From: Ustulina deusta
Lineage: Eukaryota; Ascomycota; Sordariomycetes; Xylariales; Xylariaceae
Direction: 5' to 3'
Length of the DNA: 64,000 nt
Assembly (NCBI GenBank): GCA_023159155.1
Contig: JAJNNX010000053.1
Coordinates: forward strand, 248,001 to 312,000
Below the pieces are notes generated by a model. It was given only the letters and a program-made list of their open reading frames with translations. It had not been told where the DNA came from and searched no databases. Positions 11,809 through 22,929 of this stretch are shown one piece after another. The first letter of the stretch is position 1. Each line of letters begins with the position of its first letter. A program made the translations under genes and the position numbers.

Positions 11809-13234
11809 CGCGAGCGAAGAAGGTTGGTTCCTCACAGGAAGCACAACGTACCGATAGGACTTGGGAGAATGGGGAGTTCGAGAAACGACAGGAACGAGAG
11901 GAACGTAAGCGAGGAATATAGTGCATTGATGTTCCCTAGCAGAAGCGAGAAGCCACAGCGTAGGATTGAGGCGCCCATACGACGCGGTTGGGTACTCCAG
12001 AAAAAGACCGTGCCAGTGCAGCTATGCGCATTGTGCGGAGCGAAAAACTATCGAATCTAAAGAACACAGTTGGATAGACAGATGCAACCCGTCAATGAAT
12101 GTAACCGCGGCCTTCCAAACGTAATACCGCCACAGTGACATCGAGTAGGTAATCTTTTCATACCACCCTCTAGAGGGGAGGGTCTAGATAGGGAGGGTGA
12201 GACACACGTTGCACTGCGGACAGGGTTGTGCGCCAAATCGTGGGGCGCATTTGCAAAGAGGTATTGGTAGGTGAATACCGGTATACGTGATGGGCATATT
12301 TGGACCAGACATTCGAATCCTCCAAAGTTAGATCCCACGTGTCGATACTACCTACTTAGACCTACTGTAGCAGCTATTTTCCCGTTACTGTATGCATTGG
12401 TTGCTAAGTATAAACATTGTTCCAAGACAATCACTGATGGGGTGACATACAGTCGCACGTATTACTACCGTATATGCAGCTTGCGCAAGGAACCCCCGGA
12501 ACCTAGATTACACTAGGTATTCGAATTGCCACGGCTTCGCTTACGGTACCCCACCGGTCTTTTTCGATCGGCAGGTCGATCGGCATTCTGCTCGCTGAGT
12601 GAGAATCACGAGCATTGTGGCGCACTACCTATAACCATCGTGGCCTCCCAATTCAGCCGAGCTTCATGGTAACCAAGCAGGCCTGTTAGTAGCTCCTGGA
12701 TAAGCAGCTACCAAATAATAATGGGCGCGACATCTAGTATGAACCTTACAGCAGACAAGGCCTCAGGTTTCAGGAATATGCCTCAATTGTCAAATTGAAC
12801 AGATATGTCGGTGGCTATGATACATTCGGCTAGTGTGCGGCGGGAGGGTTGTAATTCCGGTCTAAATATAGAACTCGAGCAAATACACTAAAGTGTCTCC
12901 TCTTTTATACATCGTACCAGAGAGGCACATTACCAGGACCAAAACATCAAATTACAGAGACCCAGACAGTGACCCAGACAGTGACCCAAACGCTACTCCC
13001 AAGATCTTGCGATGAGATCTCGAAAACTCTATTGTAGAGATCGACAATATACGCACTGACTAGAACTAAAAGTTTTTGTATTACCGGCCCGCCGCACAGG
13101 CCAAGGACCCGACCAATATAAGTTAGGTAGTATAGATTCTCTAGGTAGGTACAAATAGACCTTTTCCCTCGCGCGAGAACAATAGTCATTTCTGGTGTCT
13201 CGAGCAGTAGGAATCGCTACACCGATCGAACTTG
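11809..13234. other. Intergenic, no supported gene
   Basis: About 1.4 kb. Contains an imperfect palindrome near 12163-12190 (CCCTCTAGAGGGG core), a short direct repeat around 12565-12590 (CGATCGGCAGGT type) and two copies of GACCCAGACAGT at about 12959-12982. Open frames are short and unrecognised. Confidence 0.5.
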
Positions 13235-14903
13235 CTACTTCACAACGACTCTGACTCCCTTGCTTCCCCATTTCGGCATCGGTCTTGCCAGGTCAACAAT
13301 AAAATCGACATCTTCTCGAGTTGTTTCGAAGAGTTCTAGCTCATGCCTGCGAAAGATTGTCGCTAGACCAACGTACAACTCCATCCACGCGAGGTTGAGG
13401 CCCAGGCAATTTCGCGCACCGCGGCTGAATGAGACCATGTACGACGACAGTGGACGCAGACCTCCGGGGCCTTTCGGATCCCCTAGCCATCTGTCCGGTT
13501 GGAATTCGGTTGGGTTTGGGAACACCGTCTCGTTCATGTGCATGTGATATGCGTCCATGCTGACGGCCGTGTTGGGAGGTATCGTCCACTCCTGGTACTT
13601 CAAAGTGCCGAGCCGATTCACACGTGGTAGTCGCTGAACGGAGCCGAAGCTCAGACGTAGGGCTACAAGAGTTAGTAACTTTTCTTCTTGCCTATTGTCT
13701 CTTTACGTACCTTCCGTGATAACAGCAGACAAGTAAGGGAGATCTTCTAGCTCATTCCAAGGAAAGATCTTAGTAGGGTCCGGCATCGCGTTTTTAAGTT
13801 CTGCGTTGAGACGCGACTTGATGGACTGGTTGTTCAGAATGTGAAACACAGCAACTGTGAGAGCCCACGAAGTTGTCTCGACAGCCCCGCCATTCACAGC
13901 CATTGCTTCTTGTTGCAGTCTCGATAACGTCATATCCTCAAGGAGCAGATCTGCCGAAAGTGCATCGTGAAAGATTGTCGGGTGAGACGGCTGCTTGCTA
14001 GAGACGTTTTTCTCGTCGAGGAAACCTTGGATATACTGCGCCATTTCCTGCTGATTGTCAGCCGAATGGATTCGTCAAGCGGGAAGACGGATCATCCCAT
14101 ACCTTTCGAAACCTCAGAACGGGCTTGAAAGACGGCATCAATATGGCAAGCACCACGTCAGGGAAAGAATTTAGAGCCGTGACAAGGAATCCGAAGTGTG
14201 TCATAACGTGGGAGGCATTGACGGCCTGTGTTATTGCTTGCGCAAACGGTGAGGTGAAGTCTGGAGCTGAGGAGAAGTCGGTTGGTCGAGCGAAAGCGAT
14301 CTCCGTGATGATATCGGATGCCATCGCACTCCACATGAAATTCACGTTGATAACCTTGCCAGTCCCTGCATACTCGGTCGACAGGCGTTTTGAAATGCCA
14401 TTAATGACTGCTTGTAAATCGTCATTGCGACTCCTAATGCGCGCTTTGGAGAAACAAGGCGCTATGGCAGCACGACGCCTTCGATGAACCTCGGCTAGAC
14501 CTGTCTGCACCGTAGCCTCTGGGACACTGAAGCGATACCTAAACTTTTCAGTTTTGTCAATGGGCCGATTGGGGGCACTGTTGCAAAAAACCACATCGTA
14601 GTATTCCACGTCGTCTATATGTATCTCATCTGGATTGATGCGAACAATTGGCCCGTATCTCTCGTGCAGTCGACGTATCTGGAATGTCCACTGCCCGCCA
14701 CCTTGGCTAAAGATGTCGTAGTAGGCCTCATACCAATGTGTCGCAGCTCCAAGCCTAGGACCTGGGAATTTGGCAAGGGGGTGGAAGTAAAGCCTGTAAG
14801 TAGCTAAATAGAGTCCTCGCCCTATGAGGAGAGCTATAAGACCAACGGCAACGTACGCAGACCACAGCTGGGAGACGCGCAAAAAAGAGAACCCATCCCC
14901 CAT
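13235..14903 (-). CDS. Cytochrome P450 monooxygenase (trichodiene-oxygenase-like)
   Basis: Three exons: 14903-14103, 14050-13711 and 13662-13235, with introns of 52 and 48 nt (ACTAAC branch in the second). The total is 522 aa, normal for a microsomal fungal P450. It has an N-terminal membrane anchor (about residues 12-34), the proline-rich hinge FHPLAKFPGPRLG, an I-helix with NGGAVETTSWAL, and ExxR as EALR (E380-R383), which is created exactly across the second splice junction. A PERF-like FQPDRW and the heme loop FSRGARNCLG with ligand Cys466 follow. The N-terminal RLHERYGPIVRINPDEIHI segment is typical of the class E trichodiene-oxygenase-like group in secondary metabolism. It is divergent from the reductase at 15581. 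It would use NADPH via cytochrome P450 reductase at the ER. The substrate cannot be deduced. Confidence 0.93.
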
Positions 14904-15580
14904 TGTTCGGGGCGGCTCAGCATAAGCGGGCAGGCTCGGAGATGTTCGACTCGAAAGATAATAATAATTGATTGAACACGATCGTTGTCAACAGGAAACC
15001 CGAACCTACATAGTTGAAACACCTGCTCGGCCCTTTTCCTAACCCACCAGATCTACATCTACCCAAGGGCGTATATTTCGTGGCGGTTGATGCCTATGCA
15101 TACGCGTACAGTAGCTTACAGTAGCATACCAATGCAACCTACTGTTGCATCCAAACCAGCTAGGCGTCATGTTCCATACGATAATCTTACCTAAAATCGC
15201 CAGGATAGTCACAGTGGCTCGGTTTTACTGGCCCTTGCTGTCCGCCATTCTTATCACACAGGGGGGGTCTATGTATGAAAGTACTACCGTCACATAAGAA
15301 GATGCGCAAACAAGTTCCAGGCATGAATAGCAGTACGGCATCCGGGATAGGGCTTTTATCTCCGAAACGTGGTGGGGGAGTGAGTGATGATTGTTTCTTT
15401 GACCCCTCAATTAAGTAATCCTGATGACTGCTGGATGCGAAAAGACTCGACGCATGTCTAGTGTAGAACAGCAAGATCACTTAGACACAAGTCTTTCTTT
15501 TTTCCCTATCACTCTCGGACAGGACTTACTAGTGTAAGGCTTGTTGACATTAAGTTATTCGATACCCAACATTCACAACG
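14904..15580. promoter_or_regulatory. Shared upstream region of P450 and reductase
   Basis: A 677-bp interval between the ATGs of two divergently transcribed tailoring-type genes. It includes a small inexact repeat near 15100-15145 (TACAGTAGCTTACAGTAGCATACC). No regulator site can be named with confidence. The arrangement suggests co-regulation, as an inference. Confidence 0.45.
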
Positions 15581-16673
15581 ATGCCCGACCAACAAGTTGT
15601 TGTTATCACGGGCGCCGGCAGAGGTGAGCTGAGATGCAATTGATAGTGCCGAAGTGACAACTAACCAGATGCTAGGTCTTGGAAATGCCTTAGCCCGAGC
15701 ATATCTCGCGCGACCGAACCACACGGTAGTAGGGAGCGTTCGCGACGAGGCTGCTGCTGGAGTGGCTGAGTTAAAGGCGTCGCCGAAGGGCGACGGATCG
15801 CGGCTGATTTTAGTCAAAATCGAGAGCTCGTCAACCACGGATGCAGCTGAGGCAGTCAAGACGATGGAAGCAGAAGGTATTCAGCATATCGACGTCCTCA
15901 TCGCCAATGCCGCCGTGAGCCCGCCACTGCAGCCGATCGAGACCGTCGACCTGAGCATTCTAACTAGCGCATTCAATGTAAATGCCATGGGTCCTCTGGC
16001 ATTGTACCAGGCTTGTCACGGGTTGCTCAAGAAATCAAGCAATCCTAAATTCGCGCCGATTTCCAGTGCTGCTGGCACTCTTGGCGGCATGGAAAAGTAT
16101 GATGTCGCCGATTCCTTCCCTCTCTTGGCTAGCCCATTCAAATCGACTTCTGTTGCATGTCACAGTCTGAATCCGTTCGCTGACTTTTATTGTTGAACAG
16201 GGGTCACACCTACGTTGCTCCGTCCTACTGCATATCAAAGGCGGCGTTGAATTGGATTACGCTGTGTGTATTTCCGGGGGGACAGGTACCGATAAAGAGG
16301 AATGTGATACTGACAAATCATGGAACTGCAGAGCAGCTCATTGCAGCAATCCTTGGCTTACTGCCGTCGCTGTCAATCCAGGGTATGTCTGCGCGCGTTT
16401 GATCTTCTACTAATATTATAATGCAGACGCTGACAAGTCCACTCGACAGTCTGGTTGGTACCGACATGGGTAACGCGACGGCGAAATATCTTGGTTTGGA
16501 AAAGGCGCCGTGGACGCCAGAGCAGAGTGCCGAGAAAGTAATCAAGATGGTGAGCAAATGTAACCTTCATTTCGGAGTTTGGGATCTAATTCGTATAGAT
16601 CGACGATTCTAGCCGTGAGAAGTACTCTGGCAAGTTCATGGATGCCATTACTGGCAATGAATTCCCATGGTAA
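15581..16673 (+). CDS. Short-chain dehydrogenase/reductase, NOR-1 ketoreductase-like
   Basis: Six exons: 15581-15623, 15676-16096, 16201-16263, 16332-16382, 16450-16549 and 16599-16673, giving 250 aa in frame. The first exon encodes only MPDQQVVVITGAGR. The Rossmann motif TGAGRGLG is completed across intron 1, NAA follows (LIANAAVS), and the catalytic Ser lies in PISSAAGTLGG (144/145). Tyr164 and Lys168 sit in PSYCISKAALNW, then AVAVNPG and TDMGN. The family reduces keto groups with NADPH (norsolorinic acid ketoreductase type) in the cytosol. The exon 3/4 junction gives LAAHCSNPWLT, slightly unlike the usual KIHFEHPWLT, and the exon 5 acceptor has an alternative 12 nt upstream in frame, so these joins are the least certain. 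A ketone-reducing tailoring role for the nearby PKS or P450 is inference. Confidence 0.85.
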
Positions 16674-17450
16674 ACTCCGTAGGAGTACCTCTCTTTGACG
16701 GATCTCTGGGTTGGACGCTAACTAGGGCATGCATGTTGCATTGGTGGCTTTGGCCAGATCATGATAGACATAAATGGGAAACGCTTGTAACTAGGGATTG
16801 TGGTGCCTCATCCTTCTGAGATGACTGCCTACGCATACTATACATACTTATAGATAAGAGTTCCTTTGCGCCGTAAGCACAGACCCTGCCTGTTAAAAGA
16901 AGTAACGCGATACTGTTCCTACTGGGGCGATGATCACCTTCTGTGGTATTAGCGAGTAGTCTCCATTCGACATGTGCATTCTAGCAGAAAGCACTAGGTT
17001 AGTGCCAAAGGCTTACGTGAGGTTCATACTCGGTCATATAGTTATGTAAGCTTTATAGTATCGAAAGGGGCCACGGTTTGATCTGACCATGATATCCATT
17101 TTACCCTTCGTGCTACGATGTGCGACTGGTTCTTAGCTTGTTGAACAGCCAGATTATTGATGGGCTTGATATCCAATGCTGGGCTATTAAAGGGGTTATT
17201 CATACAGTATAGGTCTAGCCATTATTAGTGATCATCTTGGATATCCTGAAGGTTATAGTGTAGTTCTCGCAAAATCATGTAGGTTCTCTGTAGTTGTTTC
17301 TTGAAGTAGAAACGCGATTCCTGATTAGGGCAAGTGGGAAATTGGAACAAGAAAAAAAAAAGAAATCTAGCTATCTAATTGGGTATCTATCTACGCATAA
17401 TGACTAGTTTTCACTGTTCGGACTAAATATGAATCCGACCTTTCCGCTCA
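16674..17450. other. Intergenic between reductase and FAD oxidase
   Basis: About 780 bp between two convergent genes (the 3' ends of both). No open frame of note. Contains an A-rich run near 17351-17362. Confidence 0.5.
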
Positions 17451-19292
17451 TCATCGTACTTGGCAAAGTCTGCCATTTGCATCCTCAGCCCATAATTCGC
17501 TTCCAACTGCCGTCTGAGAATAGAAGACACCTTGTGGGTCAACCTTGCCTTTTATGTCTTTCAATCGCGGATAGTTCGCCCCGTAGAACACATCCTGCCA
17601 ATTGGGCTGTTCAAAATTGGCTTCATTAAGATATGCTCCACCTCCCGGAGTGGCCGCTTCGATCTTGGGCATAACGAATTTCGTTAGGTTCGTTTGGTAT
17701 GCAGTCATTTCTGCCCAAGGCATGCTGAAATCCCAGGTCTTGACAAATATGCAGTGGAGTAGGGCAGACCGCCAGCCTGGGAATACCGCATTGCGATGAA
17801 GTCGCGCCTGGTCTGCGTTGACAGCATCGCATACGATCGCGAACCCGGCGTTCGCTGCGTCCTGGAATGCTTCAGCAACGGTCCTGGCTCCAGAGCTGGT
17901 TTCTATTATCGATCGCGGTATCAGACGCCCTCCAGTGATTTGCGCCGCGGGAGTTGCTGTCACTGCTTCTGAGAAGTATTGGTTGAAGAAGTCGAGATAG
18001 CGCGAGTGTAGCGATGTGGTGACATTGAGGTTGATACCAATTCGGGCCATGGCGCTTGTGATTGGTGACAACACTTGATTGACAGCCGATGCATTTTTGT
18101 TCGGTATCGCTATGCCGTAAACATACACCGCAGTTGGGGTGATGGCGTATGAGATGACCGCACCAGCATCCACCACCGGGCCCATAGCGGATTGGAATGT
18201 AGCTACACCCTCCCAAAACTTCTCAGGGCTACCGGTCGAATTTACGTCAAAAGACAGGCTGGCGCCGCCCATCATTCCATCAGGATAAACACGGGTTGTC
18301 ATAGACAACACGACCGCGAATGTGCCTGGGCCCCCGCCACTCAAAGCCCAATAGAGGTCTGTGTGAGCAGTAGGTGTTGCCACAAGATGTTCTCCTTTAG
18401 CTGTGACCACTTCCCATTCCAAGACATTATCAGCTGCCATACCATACACCGACGTGAAAACACCATGGCCGCCTCCAGGGGTGTAGCCACCCGCAACACC
18501 AACATCAGGACAGGTGCCGGTAACGATTCGATAACCCTTGCTGTTGGCCGCGGCAAGAGCATCTGCCGTAAGAACACCAGCTCCAAGACGAACAGCAGGC
18601 CCGTGGTAATCAGAGGTCCCATTGTAGTGATCAATGAAGTCAATGGCGTTCAGATTGTGCGTCCACAGAGATAAAGCGCCCTTTCCGGTAGACTTCCCAA
18701 GAAGACTAGCTACAATGTTAACTAATGATGCCTAGATATGTAAACCCGACGGAAGCAACTTACTCGTGTCCTGTATTCTTGATGGCCAACCGGATATTCT
18801 TTTCTCGGGCGAATTTTATGCCCGCTTGTACGTGAGCGACAGTAGAGACATTGATGGAGTAGCGGGCATAGTTCCCAAGCTCACACGGCTTTTCTTGAGC
18901 CGTAAAGGGATCACAGGATTGGTTTTGGAAATACGGCATGAGGAACTCGGCCGATTTCTGGACGCTGCCCAACAATTAGTATCAGAATGGTCTCTTCGGC
19001 AACTGTCGATGAGAACCTGCGCAACTTACTGGACAGGGGCGAAAGGCCAGGCCTCCTGTAGGCCTTGACATTGCTCTTGATCATATTCCGTACTATGGCA
19101 GAGCGCTGCTAATGGTGTGGTAGGGATCAAACCGCCGCCTACCGTTTTATTGAGGAGGTCCCAGTCTGCGGAACTTGGCCAACCAGGGTCGCCGGGAATA
19201 TTCCTGCAGACTGTACTTTTCCATGGCATACCACGAGCTTCGCGGAGCAGAAGAAAAGCACAGAACGTGAATGCCCGTCCCCAACTCATCAT
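17451..19292 (-). CDS. Secreted FAD-linked oxidase, berberine-bridge-enzyme type
   Basis: Exons 19292-19030, 18964-18764 and 18705-17451, introns of 65 and 58 nt, 572 aa. It begins with a signal peptide (MMSWGRAFTFCAFLLL). FAD_binding_4 features are IKNTGHD with His154 and GTCPDVGVAGGYTPGGGHG with Cys220. These match the residues that attach FAD bicovalently (8-alpha-N1-histidyl, 6-S-cysteinyl) in BBE-like enzymes. The C-terminal BBE segment (PNWQDVFYGANYPRL, then KVDPQGVFYS) positions the substrate. Several N-glycosylation sequons are present. The family oxidises C-N, C-O or C-C bonds with release of H2O2. Homologues occur both as secondary-metabolite tailoring enzymes and as secreted carbohydrate oxidases, so the substrate is open. 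Its nearness to the P450 and reductase allows membership in the PKS cluster. Confidence 0.92.
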
Positions 19293-21158
19293 GCGGGAGT
19301 TACCACTTGAACCAGTGAATTGATTTACTTAAAGGTGTAGAGACTGGAAAACAACTACACTGTTATCTCGGAGGCAATCCAAACAGAATCCTAGCTACCT
19401 AAATATCCTACGGCGACTGCCGATACTAGCTTCAAGTCAACCTCACCTGGCTGTGCCGTTCGTGGCGCGATTCTTATTTACGGTTGAAGCCTATTACAGG
19501 GTTAGGCAATTAGTCACGATGAGGCCTGTCCTGCCTAGTTAACCCCTAAGAAGGTCACGATCTAAGAATAGCCGTTGAGGGTCCCTATGAAGGCATCTCA
19601 GGATGCCCGATTCAATTCTCCGGCTGACAATTGGAATTGTATAGCTTTCCTCTACACTACGCGTGCGGTCTACACAGATAGTACGTGTCGTACCCATTCC
19701 ATTCACTGCTGACTCGGCACCAGTATGCTTGGACAAGGGTTATAAAGCCAATAAAACACGTATGTAAAGATACTTCCATTTACACGTAACTTAGCCCACG
19801 CGAGATGTTCCTGCAAAAACAATTGAACTAGACTGACTAATTCTACAAAAATGCCCAAAAAAAAAAGCGAGCACTTCTAAGCTTAGATAATGTTCTATTC
19901 GCAAGAATATACTACTATATACAGATCTGATTCCAGGGTTTATAGAAGTACTGGTGCCGGATCAGCAGTTAACGGGATACAGTAACTTGAAACATGAATC
20001 GGAATCTGGAGAGAGTGTTCTCCCGATCGGATTCGCGATTTTAATTACCGACTCCCTATCTATAGGTACTAGTTGGGATGTTGAGAAGGACCTTGCATAG
20101 CCACTCATGTCTAAATCCTTCCCGATCCTTCAGAACAGTACAGCCTTTCTGCTTCCTACTTATAGCAGAGATATTAGATAAGAATAATTATAGTAACACT
20201 AAAGACAGAATGTGGAATATAAGCCCACTGCATTTGAGTTTCCTTGGGAGGAGACATATACAGCATCTATCCGTCTTGGTAAGTGAGCCTAAGGTAGTAT
20301 TGTTTATGTTCCTGGCCGTGATGAAGCGCCGAAGGAGGGTCCTGGCAGTAGTGTGTTTAGTGTAGTGGGCTGATGGCACGGGCCTTACCGTCATTCGACC
20401 GCGGACGGTCTCTGGCGTCTGCCGGATCCTCTTGCTAGGCTAATACTGCCGCTAATCCTTCGGCTCCTTAGGACTATTAGTGTAGTAAAGTGAAAGTGAG
20501 AATGAGACTGACGGTGACACTAAGGACGTTCAGGTGTAGGGGACGGCGTCACAATCCTAACGTCTGCCTTATCACATGAACTATCCAGGGTTAGGTGTAA
20601 TCTTATACTAAAGCAGCCGTCGCCTCAAATCTGCATGGTACCTATCCTTCGATGCTACACTACATGTGCATATCCAATGCCCAGGGTGATAGCGGAGACA
20701 TTGGTAATCATCTACACTACCTTGACGTTCCCAAATCGCATTAAGTACCAATCTGAGGCACGCCACTTTTAGCCTGAGCTCGGTTCTACTTGCATAAGTC
20801 CATTTGCATTATCCTAAACCGTAATAAACGGACAGTAGTACCTAGTACCTATTCAAGTTCCCGATTACAACGCTTTCATCGCCTACGACCGACTTCCGAG
20901 GAAGTCGAAGGTGGAGGAGAGCTCATACGATTTAACTGCTGCACCCTTATTGCCATTAATCTTTTTCAAGCACAAAATCATGCACTGCGCTTAGATTCAC
21001 TATGAACGAGATCTCAAGATTACGGCAATTACTCGAGGAAGATAAAGGAACGGTCCGAATGGGTCGGTTTGGCTGTTTGGGGCGAGCACTGCAACAAGTC
21101 GACCACTGTGGTAAGAGGACCAAGGGTTATAAATGGAACCTGCCCAAAGTAATAGTAG
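19293..21158. other. Gene-poor spacer, possibly decayed repeats
   Basis: About 1.9 kb. A GC-richer, low-order patch around 20390-20560 and AT-richer flanks give uneven composition. Short frames (19539-19736 -, 20078-20365 +, 20790-21005 +) show no known domain. I see no supportable gene. Confidence 0.45.
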
Positions 21159-21465
21159 CTATCGTCGACACATCTTAGTAGCATGCGCACCTGCACGGTC
21201 GAGATTTTTTAAAACTCTCTTATAATGCCGAGCTTCATTTATAACGGCTTCATATTCGTCGTCATCATCAACAGTACAGGCCTTTCCAAGCAGTCTGATA
21301 AGGTAATCTTTAGCAACACTCTCGACCAAATGGTCAGAGAAGACAGACACCATGATGCGCTTGTCGTTGATCGTTGATCTCTACTATAACCTCCATGGAA
21401 TTGGCGTCGCCAGCATGGATGCTAACAACCGTGATACGTAATGTTTCGTTGCTCGTAGCCGACAT
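21159..21465 (-). pseudogene. Small hypothetical protein broken by a 7-bp tandem duplication
   Basis: From the ATG at 21465 (MSATSNETLRITVVS) the frame reads 30-odd coding-like codons and then shifts. The bases GTTGATC (plus strand) occur twice in tandem at 21366-21372 and 21373-21379. Counting only one copy makes the frame continuous to the TAG at 21159-21161: 300 nt, 99 residues, with an acidic ACTVDDDDEYEAV segment and a basic end. No domain is recognised and no GT-AG intron can explain the shift. It may be a genuine frameshift mutation in this strain or an assembly artefact. It lies in a decayed stretch together with the phosphotransferase pseudogene. Confidence 0.5.
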
Positions 21466-21525
21466 CGTGTAGCCGATGCGTTGGGAATGAAGTCGTATAG
21501 CAGCAGTGTATGGGAAGTGGAACAA

Positions 21526-22456
21526 TAGTATGTACCATGTATATAACGTGTCAACTAAGAAAAGCGGCTAAAGCTCCGCTATGCCTTGGGCAAGTGAATT
21601 AATCAGCGTGTTAAAGACTCTTAATTATATTTTGCTAGGCTTACTTGTATTTTATTCTAATACTGCTTTATTCGAATACCATTGCGCAATGATTTATTTA
21701 CCTTAGGGTGAGTTTATTTTTGAATCGGTATTAAAATCTTGGCTTTCTAAACATTTATTTATTCCGTAACGATCGGGGTTTTCAAAGCGAGCGTGTTTAC
21801 AGGATGAGGCATATGCTTTCCTGCGCGTTAAAACGAACAGACCACTTCCACTTCTAGTATGAATGGCTTGCATTAGTTCATTGGTTGCGATGCAAGAACA
21901 TATAATTTATCGCAACAGTAGGCTTATTATGCCAAGAACGGGCGTGGTTGAGTCCTTTATGAGGTCCAAAGACGCAGATGTGATCTGGTATAAAAACAGC
22001 CCTGTGCAAATAGGCCGGTGTCCTTATACCCAGTGCAAAATTGATTTCGGAGTCTAGGTTATTTCTTCAAACCAATACTATGCAACTAAAGTATATGTCA
22101 CCCTACCGGTATAAAAGAACGAACCATAAACATTCATTCAGCAACTTTGGTAGAGAGACGCCAAGCAAGTTAGAGATTGGTTTACTTAGGGCAGTTTGCT
22201 GGTGAATTACATTACCGGTTCCTCCTCACTCGAAGTCCATTGGTTGTCTGCTTTCTAGCGTGTCCCGAATGAATGGTTCACGTCCCCTACTAGGCTAGTG
22301 GCCCACCAAGGATATCTAGCCCTCTTCGCTAGCCCGCACTCTCATCCTTCATATGCGTACAACACACTTCTGCACCCATATTCAGGCTTCATTAAGTGAT
22401 CCACCCCGCCTAGCAGGAAACCCAATAAATGTTACTGCGCCTCCTCTCTTACATGA
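21526..22456. other. Intergenic, AT-leaning
   Basis: Contains a mild AT-rich patch at about 21600-21770 and no recognisable gene. The last ~200 bp precede the phosphotransferase pseudogene and may hold its lost N-terminal half, but no similarity can be read. Confidence 0.4.
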
Positions 22457-22929
22457 ATGAAAATATTCCCTTCCCTTCACGTCAACTTTCCCTACAATGG
22501 ACAATTCGACTTCATTAACCATAGATGTTACTTCTCTTCCGGATATTTCAAGGCCGGGCCATTTCTCAATGTCTCGGGCTTCAACGATTGGGTACAGCTA
22601 GCCGCGCTTCCACGGCTTCCTATTTCCAAGAGACCCCCCGATCCATACCGACTCCTGCTCCCGGACATATGCAGCATCTATTTCAGTCACGGCGACCTTA
22701 ATCTCGAAAATGTCATCATTTCCAATACCCAGGGCTCTCGGAGGGTCATTGGGATTCTAGATTGGGAATAGGCGGGTTGGTATCCCGAGTATTGGGAGTA
22801 CTGCAAATTAATCATTGCAGGACATCACGATCATGAGTGGCTAAGTCTGGATGGGCTGACTTGACCATGGCACCTTATAAGGAAGAATGGATAGCCTTCT
22901 CAGAGTACTGGATGTGGCGGCGGCCTTGA
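22457..22929 (+). pseudogene. Aminoglycoside-phosphotransferase-family (APH) kinase pseudogene, C-terminal part
   Basis: The C-terminal half of a fungal APH/choline-kinase-like protein is readable: an AGPFLNVSGFNDWVQLAA element, PDPYR, then the catalytic loop FSHGDLNLENVIIS and the Mg-binding VIGILDWE. A TAG stop at 22769-22771 replaces the usual Gln of DWEQAGW, a single C-to-T change. Reading past it gives AGWYPEYWEYCK, and near 22840 the frame shifts by one base into GWADLTMAPYKEEWIAFSEYW, which ends at TGA 22927-22929. The N-terminal lobe is missing. One nonsense mutation, one frameshift and truncation make it a clear relic. Intact relatives are numerous and mostly uncharacterised in ascomycetes. 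Confidence 0.8.

Noticed and set aside
12305..12325. ATTCGAATCC resembling a tRNA T-loop
   Set aside because: No matching acceptor stem, D-arm or anticodon arm could be built around it. No tRNA gene was convincing anywhere in the window.
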